Source of the DNA: Actinacidiphila sp. DG2A-62
Lineage (GTDB): Bacteria > Actinomycetota > Actinomycetes > Streptomycetales > Streptomycetaceae
Assembly: GCF_035825295.1 (NCBI RefSeq)
Contig: NZ_JAYMGI010000002.1
Span: 3,016,001-3,080,000, forward strand
Direction: 5' to 3'
Length of the DNA stretch: 64,000 nt
Made by a program: the position numbers and the translations under genes. Positions 53,501-63,100 of this stretch are shown here, piece by piece. Every line of letters begins with the position of its first letter. Within the stretch, counting starts at the first letter, position 1. The notes beneath the pieces are model-generated. The model saw nothing but the letters and a program-made list of their open reading frames with translations, was not told where the DNA came from and ran no database searches.

Positions 53501-55549
53501 ATGACCTCGCAGCAGCTGGCCCCTGCCCCCGGGACCCGGCAGGGCCCGCCCCGGACGGCCGGCGGCCGGATCGGGGCGCTGCTGCTGGGCCGGCGGGTGC
53601 GGGAGGCCGCCGCGATCGGCGGCCCGGCGCTGGCCGTCATGGCGCTGGGCTGGCAGCAGCGCTGGGTCGGCGACGACGGCATGATCTACGCCCGCACGGT
53701 CCGTCAGATCCTGGCCGGGCACGGTCCGGTGTTCAACGTCGGCGAGCGCGCCGAGGCGTCCACCGGCACCCTGTGGCAGTGGCTGGTGGCCGCCGCCGCG
53801 TACGTCAGCGGGCGCGACCCGTCGCTGCTCGCCGTGGCGCTGGGCATCGCGCTCACCGGCGCCGGCTACGCGCTCGCGGTCGCCGCGGCGCGCCGCGCGG
53901 TGCGCCCGCTGACCGCCGCTCCGCTGCTGCCGCTGGGCATGCTGGTGCTGCTCGCGGTGAAGGCCGACTGGGACTACGCGACCTCCGGTCTGGAGAACGG
54001 CCTGTCCGCCGCGTGGATCGGCCTGGCCTGGTGGCGCCTGGTCGCCGCGCGCGACGCCTACGCACCGGTGCAGCCGGAGTCGGCGGCGGCGGACGGCACC
54101 CGCTACGACCGGGCCGCGCGCACCGTGCGGGCCGCGCACCGCCGCGGCGGCACCTACACCCTGACCGGTTCGTTCGTGCCGCGGCGCACCGAGAGCCGGC
54201 GCCGCGGGGTGTGGCCGACCGCGTTCCTGCTCGGTCTCGGGCCGCTGGTCAGGCCGGATCTGGCGATCGTCACGGCGGTGTTCCTGGTCGCGCTGTGGTG
54301 GATGGTGCGGCCGGGCGCATGGCGCGGCGCGGGGCTGCTGGCCGCCGCGTGCGCGCTGCCCGCCGGGTACGAGGTGTTCCGGGCCGGCTACTACGGCGTG
54401 CTGGTGCCGCTGCCCGCGCTGGCCAAGGAGGCGTCGGACGCGGTGTGGGCCCGCGGCTGGGCGTACTTCGGCAACTTCGCCGAGCCGTACCGGCTGTGGG
54501 TGCCGCTGCTCCTGCTGGTGCTGCTCGCCCTGGGGGCGCCGCGCGCCCTGCGCCGGGCGCTGCGCCCCGAACTGCTCGCGCCGCCGGTCGCGGGCCTGCT
54601 GTCGTGGGCGTACGTGTGCCGGGTCGGCGGAGACTTCATGCACGGCCGGCTGCTGCTGCCGGGGCTGATGCTGCTGGCGCTGCCGCTGTGCGCGGTGCCG
54701 GTGCCGGGCGCGCGGGGCGCCGAAAGCGCGGGGCGCGTGGAGGGGACGGGCGGGGCGGCGGGGGCGATCGGGGCGGCCGGAGCGACCGGGAGCGGCGGGA
54801 GCACCGGGGCCGCCGGGAGCGGCGGGACGGGGCGTGCGGCGCGCAGGTGGTTCGTGCCGGTCGTCGCGGCGCTGGCGGTGTGGGCGGTGCTGTGCGCGGT
54901 GCTGTGGCGCCCGCCCGCCTCGACCGGCAGCCCGTACCTGATCCTCGACGAGCAGGCCGACTACAAGGTGTACACGAACTCCGCGCACCCGGTCTCCGAG
55001 GCCGTGCACGCCGACCGGGACAAGCCGCTGCGCGCCGCGGTGGCCGCGGCCACGGCGGCGGGCCGGCCGGTGCTGCTGCTCCAGACGCCGGCGAGCAACG
55101 GCCGCTTCGTGTCGCTGCCGCTCGCCCATCGCCTCGGCCACCGGATCGCCGGGGCCTACGACCTGCTCGGCTACAACGGCATCGTCACGCCGCTGGCCGA
55201 CGCCTCGGTCGACCCGCTGGGCCTGGCCTACCCGCTGGTCGCCCACCAGGAGCGGCCGGCGCGGCGCACCGACGGCCGCTCCGGGCACGAGAAGCCGGTC
55301 GACCCGGCGTGGATCGTCGCCGACCTGACCGACCCGGGCACGCCCGTGCCGGCCGGCGTCGACCCCGCCCGGGTGGCCGCCGCCCGCACCGCCCTGACCT
55401 GCGGTCCGCTCGCGGCACTCCAGTCCTCCGTCCGCGCCCCCCTCACCCCGTCCCGCTTCTGGCGCAACCTCACCGGCGCCTGGTCCCGCACCACCTTCCG
55501 CTACCCCGCCGACCCCGTCATCGCGGCGCACCGCCTGTGCCGTCGCTGA
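53501..55549 (+). CDS. AftB-like GT-C membrane glycosyltransferase
   Basis: A 682-residue polytopic protein. After a cytoplasmic start it reads VGDDGMIYARTVRQILAGHG...VFNVGERAEASTGTLWQWL, the acidic first-loop motif of GT-C enzymes and the part most like mycobacterial AftB. YATSGLENGLSAAWIG, LGPLVRPDLAIV, GDFMHGRLLLPGLMLL and about ten helices follow, with a soluble C-terminal domain (LQTPASNGRF, RTTFRYPADPVI). ATG 53501 has GGGAG eight bases upstream. Such enzymes use polyprenyl-phosphate sugars outside the membrane. A Gly/Ala/Thr low-complexity loop lies near residue 410-445. Substrate unknown; Streptomyces lacks arabinogalactan, so the acceptor must differ from AftB's. Confidence 0.75.
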   Translation: MTSQQLAPAPGTRQGPPRTAGGRIGALLLGRRVREAAAIGGPALAVMALGWQQRWVGDDGMIYARTVRQILAGHGPVFNVGERAEASTGTLWQWLVAAAAYVSGRDPSLLAVALGIALTGAGYALAVAAARRAVRPLTAAPLLPLGMLVLLAVKADWDYATSGLENGLSAAWIGLAWWRLVAARDAYAPVQPESAAADGTRYDRAARTVRAAHRRGGTYTLTGSFVPRRTESRRRGVWPTAFLLGLGPLVRPDLAIVTAVFLVALWWMVRPGAWRGAGLLAAACALPAGYEVFRAGYYGVLVPLPALAKEASDAVWARGWAYFGNFAEPYRLWVPLLLLVLLALGAPRALRRALRPELLAPPVAGLLSWAYVCRVGGDFMHGRLLLPGLMLLALPLCAVPVPGARGAESAGRVEGTGGAAGAIGAAGATGSGGSTGAAGSGGTGRAARRWFVPVVAALAVWAVLCAVLWRPPASTGSPYLILDEQADYKVYTNSAHPVSEAVHADRDKPLRAAVAAATAAGRPVLLLQTPASNGRFVSLPLAHRLGHRIAGAYDLLGYNGIVTPLADASVDPLGLAYPLVAHQERPARRTDGRSGHEKPVDPAWIVADLTDPGTPVPAGVDPARVAAARTALTCGPLAALQSSVRAPLTPSRFWRNLTGAWSRTTFRYPADPVIAAHRLCRR

Positions 55550-55565
55550 CCGTGGCGGACCCGCG

Positions 55566-57470
55566 GTGACCACCGGAACGCACGGCGCCGGGCCGCGGGA
55601 GGCCGTCCCGCGGGAGGCCGGGCCGCGGCCGGGCGCACGCGGGGGGACCGGGGCGAGCCGACGGCCCGGACACCGGCCGCGCGGGTGGGCGCGCGTCCGC
55701 AGGCCCGGGCCGTACCTGCTGTTCGGCGCGGGGTTCTGGCTGGTGGTCTCGGTGGTCGTCGGGCACACGCCGATCGCCTCGGACTTCGGGCAGCACGCCG
55801 CGGCCGTGGAGCAGGTCCGCGAGAACTGGCGGCACCCGGCGAACCCGCTGCTGGCGGCGGACGGCGCCGGCAGCCCGTACTACTCGCCGTACGTGGTGGG
55901 GCTGGGACTCGCCGCGAAGGCGACGGGCGTCCCGGGGTGGGTGGCGCTGCGCTGGTGCGGGCTGCTCGACGTGGCCGTGCTGGTGGCCGGCGTCGGCGCG
56001 TACGCGCGGACGCTGAGCCCGCGGCCGATGGCGCCGGTGTGGGCGCTGACCGCGTTCTCGCTGCTGTGGGGGGTGCGCGGGACGGAGTGGAGCGGCTTTT
56101 GCGGACTGTGGTCGCTGACCCGCGGCGCGGCGTACCCGAGCACCTTCGCGGTGGGGCTGACGTTCCTGCTCTGGGCGTGGACGGACCGGTTGGTGCGGAG
56201 GGAGGCGGCGGCCGGGCGAGGAGGACCGGGGCGGGACGTGCCGGGCACGCGGGATCGGCCGGGCCGGCGGGACGCGCCGGTCGCGCCGGCCGGGCGGGAG
56301 GCGCCGGTCGCGCGGGGCGGGCGCGCGGTGCCGGCGGGGCGCGGCGGCGGGTGGGGCGAGCACGCGGCGCTGGGCGCGGCGTGCGCGGTGCTGCTACTGA
56401 TCCACCCGATCACCGCCCTGGCGGCGACGGTCGGCGTGGCGGCGACGGTGGCCGCGCGCCGGCCCGCCCCGGCCCGGAGCAGCGGGCGGAGGCGGGGCGG
56501 CGGGTCCCGGTTCGGGTCCCGGTCCTGGTCCTGGTCCGAGGCCGCCCGGTGGGCTCTGACCGCGGCGGTCGCGGTCGGCGCGGCGGGCGCGTGGCCGTAC
56601 TTCGACGTCTTCGCGCTGGCCGGCGACGGCACCCTCGACGCGGTGCACCGCACGCTCTACGAGCAGCCGCTGCGCTGGTACGCGCTGGCAGCGGTGGGGC
56701 TGCCGGCCCTGGTCCGGCGCGCGCGGACGGCCCCCCGGCCCGGGGACGGCGTACCGGCGGGGGACGACGGCAGCGGCGCCCGGGCGGCGTACGACACGGG
56801 CACTGCGCGGCCGGGCGACGCGCGGGTACGGGGCCGGGCGCGGTGGAGCCTGCGCGACCCGCTGCTGCTGATGTTCGCGGCGTACTGCGTGATCGCCGCG
56901 TACGGCTGGGTGAGCGGCCACTACACCTACGGGCGGGTGTTCGCGCTGCTCCTGGTGCCGCCGCAGTTCGCGCTGGCGGTCGAGCTGGCCGAGCTCCCGC
57001 GCTGGACGCGGCTGCGGGCGGTGCTCGCGCCGCTGGCCGCCGTCGCGCTGTGCTGCGGCCTGGTCGCACAGATCGGCGCGGTGGTGCCGCGCCGGGTGCT
57101 GCCGGTCGCGCTCGACCACCCGCTGCGCTTCCACGACTACCGCTGGGCGGCCGACCGGATGCGCACCGGCGACGTCGTCCTGACCGACAGCTACCAGGCC
57201 ACGCACGTGCTGCCCGCGTACGGGGTGCGGCTGGTCGCCCCCACCTGGCCCGACCCGTCGGTGCCGGCCGCCGAGCGGGACCGCCGCTTCGCCGACCTCT
57301 TCACCTACCTGCGCGCCGGCACCTCCGACGACACCCGCGCCGCCATCGCCCGCCGCTACCACGTGCGCTGGCTGCTGCTCACCCAGGACGAGCACGTCCC
57401 CTACGACGGCGTGCTCGTCGACTGGGACGTCCCCTCCCACGAGCGCCTGATCCGGCTGGCCACGCCCTAG
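55566..57470 (+). CDS. Polytopic membrane protein, GT-C-like
   Basis: A 634-residue integral membrane protein starting at GTG 55566, 16 bp after the AftB-like gene. The first loop has ASDFGQHAAAVEQVRENWRH, an acidic motif suggestive of a GT-C fold. Then come multiple helices, a Gly/Arg-rich cytoplasmic loop (residues 215-260), and a C-terminal extracellular domain (RWAADRMRTGDVVLTDSYQA, FADLFTYLRAGTSDDT). It is probably co-transcribed with the AftB-like gene and may act in the same surface-glycan step. Family not firmly identified. Confidence 0.7.
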   Translation: MTTGTHGAGPREAVPREAGPRPGARGGTGASRRPGHRPRGWARVRRPGPYLLFGAGFWLVVSVVVGHTPIASDFGQHAAAVEQVRENWRHPANPLLAADGAGSPYYSPYVVGLGLAAKATGVPGWVALRWCGLLDVAVLVAGVGAYARTLSPRPMAPVWALTAFSLLWGVRGTEWSGFCGLWSLTRGAAYPSTFAVGLTFLLWAWTDRLVRREAAAGRGGPGRDVPGTRDRPGRRDAPVAPAGREAPVARGGRAVPAGRGGGWGEHAALGAACAVLLLIHPITALAATVGVAATVAARRPAPARSSGRRRGGGSRFGSRSWSWSEAARWALTAAVAVGAAGAWPYFDVFALAGDGTLDAVHRTLYEQPLRWYALAAVGLPALVRRARTAPRPGDGVPAGDDGSGARAAYDTGTARPGDARVRGRARWSLRDPLLLMFAAYCVIAAYGWVSGHYTYGRVFALLLVPPQFALAVELAELPRWTRLRAVLAPLAAVALCCGLVAQIGAVVPRRVLPVALDHPLRFHDYRWAADRMRTGDVVLTDSYQATHVLPAYGVRLVAPTWPDPSVPAAERDRRFADLFTYLRAGTSDDTRAAIARRYHVRWLLLTQDEHVPYDGVLVDWDVPSHERLIRLATP

Positions 57471-57627
57471 AAGCGACGGGAGCGGCGGGAGCGGCGGGAG
57501 GCCCTGCCCGCAGATCCCGTCATCTGACGCCGCGTCGGCCCGATGTCACAGAACTGATGTGAATCCGCCGCGAGTTGGGGACGGAGGACGGGCGGCGCGG
57601 GGACGGCCGGATAGCATCGGAGGTCGC

Positions 57628-60014
57628 GTGAACGCCTACCGGGGGGTGCCGCCATCTCCAGCCAGTCCAGCCAGTCCGGCCGCCACGAGGGCAACGGCCC
57701 GCTCCGGCCGCTGGAGCCGCACGACCCGCGCGAGCAGGCCGGGTACCGTCTGCTGGCCCGGATCGGCGAGGGCGGCATGGGGACGGTGTTCCTGTCGCAC
57801 ACCCGCGGCGGCCAGCCGGTCGCGCTGAAGGTGATCCGGCGGGAGTACGCGCGCGACGAGGAGTTCCGGCGGCGGTTCCAGCAGGAGGTCACCGCCGCGC
57901 GGCGGGTGCAGGGCTACCACGTGGTGCCGGTCGTCGACCACGACACGACCGGCGACCAGCCGTGGCTGGCCACCAGCTACGTGGCCGGGCTGCCGCTGGA
58001 CGAGGCGCTGGCCCGGTACGGCGCGCTGCCGCTGCCGGCGGCGCTGCAGCTGGTGGGCTGCGCGGCGGAGGCGCTGCGCGCGGTGCACGGCGCCGGCGTC
58101 ATCCACCGCGACCTCAAGCCCAGCAACGTCCTGCTGGCCGCGAACGGCCCCTGGGTGATCGACTTCGGCATCGCGCGGGCCGCGGAGTCCACGCAGATCA
58201 CCCGCAGCGGCGGACTGATCGGCACCCCGCAGTTCATGTCGCCCGAGCACGCCAACGGCCTGGACCTCACCCCCGCCACCGACGTCTTCTCGCTCGGGCT
58301 GATCGCCGCCGTCGCCGCGACCGGACGGCATCCGTACGGGCAGGCGGGCGCGATCACGCTCGCCGCGAAGATCGCCAACACCGCGATACGGCCGCCCGAC
58401 CTGTCGGACTACCCCGACGCGCTGCGTCCGCTGCTCGAACGCTGCCTGGCCGCCGACCCCACGGCGCGGCCCGCGCCCGCGGAGATCGCCGAGTTGTGCG
58501 AGCGCGGCGCGGGGCGTGCGCTGCGGGACTTCGCGGGGTGGCTGCCGGGGCCGCTCACCGCGGAGATCGCGCGGCGCGAGGCGGCGGCGCAGCGCCCGCA
58601 GCAGCAGCCGGGCGGAGCCGCCGGTGCCGCTGGGGCCGCCGGTGGCGCTGGTGCCACTGGGGCCGCTGGTGCTGTCGAGGCCGGGGCCGCCGGAGGTGCG
58701 GCGGGGACGGGAGCTGCCGGGGGCGCGGGTGCGGGTGCGGCGCCGTCCACCGTGCCGGACGCGCCGTCGGCGCCTCCCCAGCCCATGACGCCGCCTCAGC
58801 CGGCCGGTCCCCCGCGGCCGTCGGTGCCTCCGCCGCCGGCGTCCACCCCGCAGGGCGCGCAGCGCGCGGCGGCTGCCGGGCAGCCGGTGGACCCGAGGGT
58901 CGCGCAGCCGCGGCCGGTGGACCCCAGGACCGCGACACCACCGAGTGCGTACCCGGCGGGCGCGGCGTCATCGGGCGCGCAGGGTGTGCGGGGCGCGGCG
59001 GGGGCACCGGGGACGCCCGGTACCGGCGGTATGCCCGGACCGTCCGCCGCGACCGGTACGCCGCAGGGAACTCCCCCGCCGTACGCGACCGGGAGCAGCG
59101 TGCCGCCGTACCCTGCGCCCACCGGGCCCACGCCCACCGGCCGCTCGTACGACGGGCGGACCGGCGGCGGCGACGTTGGGCCGCACGCCACCGCGTACCC
59201 CTCACCGGGCGGCGGCCCGACCGGCGACCGTCCCCCGTACTCCCCGCAGCCGCACGGCGGCGGCGTGACCCGCAAGGTACTCGCCGTCGGCGGCATGGTC
59301 ATCGCGCTCGTGCTGGCGGTGACGCTGACCTACGCCTTCGCGCGCCAGAACGGCGGCGACCCGGCCGCGAAGAACGGCTCCGGCAGCAGCGCGGGCGCGA
59401 ACGCCGGAACGTCCTCCTCGGGCGGCGCCCCCACCTCGACCGCATCCTCCGTCGACGGCGGCTCGACCGTCCAGGACGGCGGCGGCCAGGACGCGGGCCA
59501 GGAGTCCGGCGGACAGGACACCGGAACCGCCGCGCCGCCCGCCGCCGCGCAGCCCCGCCTGCTGTTCAAGGACCGACGCTTCGTCATCCGCTCGCCCTCG
59601 TTCAACTCCGGCACCCACGTCGACCTGGACAAGGCCGTCGTCGACCCGAACGGGGAGATCGGCCAGACCAAGGGCATCGAGATGGAGTACCAGAACTGGA
59701 GCGGCGGCAGCCTGCGCTTCCTGACCGTCTTCGGGAAGTCCGCGGGCACGTCGTACCAGCAGTGCCGGGACGGCGTCGGCGCCGACGCGCTGCCCCAGGA
59801 GATCTTCGAGAACGACCTGGACTCCGACAAGTACTTCACCAAGGGATCGGTGCTGTGCACGGTGACCTCGGACGGCAACCTCGCCATGCTGCGGATCACC
59901 GACGAGACGCCCGGTGACTTCTCCGGCTTCGGCGAGTCGATGCCGGGCTACACCACGCTGCTGACGCTGTGGCAGCTGCCCGACGCCCACACCGCGTCGC
60001 CCGGCTCCGGCTGA
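57628..60014 (+). CDS. Membrane Ser/Thr protein kinase with extracellular domain
   Basis: Kinase domain with ARIGEGGMGTVFLS, VALKVIRREYA, VIHRDLKPSNVLL, VIDFGIARAAES, GTPQFMSPEH. A Gly/Ala/Pro-rich linker, one membrane helix (VLAVGGMVIALVLAVTLTYAFA) and an extracellular domain of about 140 residues follow (PRLLFKDRRFVIRSPSFNSG...VDLDKAVVDP). The first in-frame ATG (57777) lies inside the P-loop (GGMG), so it cannot be the start. GTG 57628, with GGAGG four bases upstream, would be in phase if the G6 run at 57641-57646 had one more G; the product would start MNAYRGGAAISSQSSQSG. Either an indel or a non-canonical start is implied. Ligand unknown. Confidence 0.8.
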
Positions 60015-60139
60015 GCGGCCGGCCGCGCCACCCGCGCCGGACCGCCACCCGCGCCGGCCGTCCCTCTCCGGACCGTCCCGCGCCGGCCGCCGGAGACTTC
60101 TCCGGCGGCCGGCCGCGGTCCGAGGAGCCGCGGGCCGCC

Positions 60140-63100
60140 TCAGCGGTGCGTGCGCAGCAGCGTGCGGAACGTCCGCATGGCCACCGACAGGCTGGCCAGG
60201 TCGAACTCCTCCGCGCTCTGGATCTCCTCCAAGGTGGTGCGGGCCCGGCCGATCAGCCCGGCGTTCTGGGCCTCCCACGCCTTGTACCGCTCCTCCGGCG
60301 TGGCCTTCTCCGCACCGGCGCCGAGCACGTCCGCGGTGAGCGCCGCGTGCGCCGCGAACAGGTCCTCGCGGATGGCCGCACGCGCCATGGACTGCCAGCG
60401 GTCGGCCCGCGGCAGCAGGATGATGCGGTCCAGCAGCCGGGTGATGCCCAGCCGGTCGGCGAGGTCGAAGTACACCTCGGCGACCTCCAGCGGCGCCCGC
60501 TTCGCCCGGTCCGCCACGTCCACGATGTCCAGCGCGGGGAACGCCGAGGAGAAGCCCGCGACCCGCACCGCCAGATCCTCCGGCACCCCCGCGCCGGTCA
60601 GCTCGGTGTGCAGCGACTCGTACCACTCCAGGTCGGCGCCGCGCAGCAGCTTGGGCAGCTGCGCCCACACCGTGGAGACGCCGTCGGCGAAGAAGTCGAT
60701 GGTCTGCGCGATCTGCAGCGGCTGCAGGCGGTTGTTCAGCAGCCAGCGGGTGCCGCGCTCGACCAGCCGCCGCGAGTGCAGCCTGATCCTGGTCTGCACG
60801 TCGGCCGGCACCACGTTGTCCAGCGACTCGACCTCGTCCCAGATCGGGCCGAGGTGGAAGATCGCGCGGGCCGCGGTGTGCGCCCGGACGATCTCGTCGG
60901 TGGTCGCGCCGATCTCCTCGCGGAAGCGGTGCAGGAAGGTGGTGCCGCCGCTGTTGATCGTGTCGTTGACCAGCACGGTGGTCACGATCTCGCGGTGCAG
61001 CGCGTGGGTGTCGATCTGCTGGGTGAACCGCTCCCGCAGCGCGACCGGGAAGTACGCGTGCAGCAGCGACAGCAGGTACGGGTCGTCCGGCAGGTCGGTG
61101 TGGATCAGCTCGTCGGCCGCGGTGATCTTGGCGTAGGCGAGCACCACCGCCATCTCCGGCTGGGTCAGGCCCTGGCCGGCGGCCAGCCGTTCGCGGATCT
61201 GCCGGTCGGTGGGCAGGAACTCCAGCGCGCGGTCCAGCCGTCCGTCGCGCACCAGGCGGCGGATGAACCGCTGGTGGGCCTGGAGCAGGCTGGTGCTCTG
61301 GGCCATGCTGTTGGCCAGCGCCACGTTCTGCGCGTAGTTGTTGCGCAGCACCAGGTCGCCCACGTCGTGGGTCATCTCGGCCAGCAGTGCGTTGCGCTGT
61401 TTGACCGTCAGGTCGCCGTCGGCCACCACGCTGTTGAGCAGGATCTTGATGTTGACCTCGTGGTCGGAGGCGTCCACGCCGGCGCTGTTGTCGATCGCGT
61501 CGGTGTTGATCCGGCCGCCGGTGCCGTCCGGGCCGCCGGAGCGGGCGAACTCGATCCGGCCGAGCTGGGTGAAGCCCAGGTTGCCGCCCTCGCCGACGAC
61601 CTTGACGCGCAGGTCGGAGCCGTTGATGCGGATCGCGTCGTTGGCCTTGTCGCCGACGTCCGCCTGCGACTCGGTGGACGCCTTGACGTAGGTGCCGATG
61701 CCGCCGTTCCACAGCAGGTCGACGGGGGCCTGGAGGATCGCCTTCATCAGCTCGGCCGGGGTGATCTTGGCGGTCTTGCCCTCGATGCCCAGCGCGCGGC
61801 GGATCGCGCCGTTCAGCGCGATGGCCTTGGCGGTGCGCGGGAAGACGCCGCCGCCCTGGGAGATCAGCGAGGTGTCGTAGTCGGCCCAGGAGGAGCGGGG
61901 CAGCTCGAACAGCCGGCGCCGCTCGGCGTAGGAGGTCGCCGCGTCCGGGTCGGGGTCGATGAAGATGTGCCGGTGGTCGAACGCGGCCACCAGGCGGATG
62001 TGCTCCGACAGCAGCATGCCGTTGCCGAACACGTCGCCCGACATGTCGCCGATGCCGACGACGGTGAAGTCCTCTTCCTGCGTGTCGTGGCCCATCTCGC
62101 GGAAGTGCCGCTTGACCGACTCCCAGGCGCCGGAGGAGGTGATGGCCATCTTCTTGTGGTCGTAGCCGACCGAGCCGCCGGAGGCGAAGGCGTCGCCGAG
62201 CCAGAAGCCGTAGGAGACGGCGACCTCGTTGGCGATGTCGGAGAAGGACGCGGTGCCCTTGTCCGCCGCCACCACCAGGTAGGTGTCGTCCTCGTCGTGC
62301 CGGACCACGTCCTTGGGCGGCACCACCGCGCCGGACACCAGGTTGTCGGTGATGTCGAGCAGCCCGGAGATGAAGGTCTTGTACGAGGCGATGCCCTCGG
62401 CCAGCCACGCGTCGCGGTCGGCGGCCGGGTCCGGCAGCCGCTTGCCGACGAAGCCGCCCTTGGCGCCCACCGGCACGATCACCGTGTTCTTCACCATCTG
62501 GGCCTTGACCAGGCCGAGCACCTCGGTGCGGAAGTCCTCCCGGCGGTCGGACCAGCGCAGTCCGCCGCGGGCCACCTTGCCGAACCGCAGGTGCACGCCC
62601 TCGACCCGCGGGGAGTAGACCCAGATCTCGTACGCCGGGCGGGGCGCGGGCAGGTCCGGGATCGCCTGCGGGTCGAACTTGATCGACAGGTAGGGGTGCG
62701 GCTCGCCGGTGCTGTCGCGCTGGAAGAAGTTGGTGCGCAGCGTCGCCTTGATGAGGGTGAGGAAGGACCGCAGGATGCGGTCCTCGTCCAGGCTGGCGAC
62801 CTGGTCGAGGGCGCCGTCCAGCTCCTCCAGGATGCCGTCGGTCAGCTCGCTGCCGGCCTTCTGGTGGTCGGGGGACAGCCGCGCCTGGAAGAGGTTGACC
62901 AGCAGCCGGGTGGTGTGGACGTTGGTGCGGAGGGTGTCCTCCATGTAGTCCTGGCTGAAGGTGGAGCCGGCCTGCCGCAGGTACTTGGCGTAGGCGCGCA
63001 GCACCATGGCCTGCCGCCAGTCCAGCCCGGCCCGCAGCACCAGGGAGTTGAAGCCGTCGTTCTCCGCGCGGTCGGTCCACACCGCGGCGAAGGCGTCCTG

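Noticed and set aside
57777..57779. ATG 57777 as the start of the third kinase
   Set aside because: This methionine is inside the glycine-rich P-loop (GEGGMG); starting there would remove part of the ATP-binding site.
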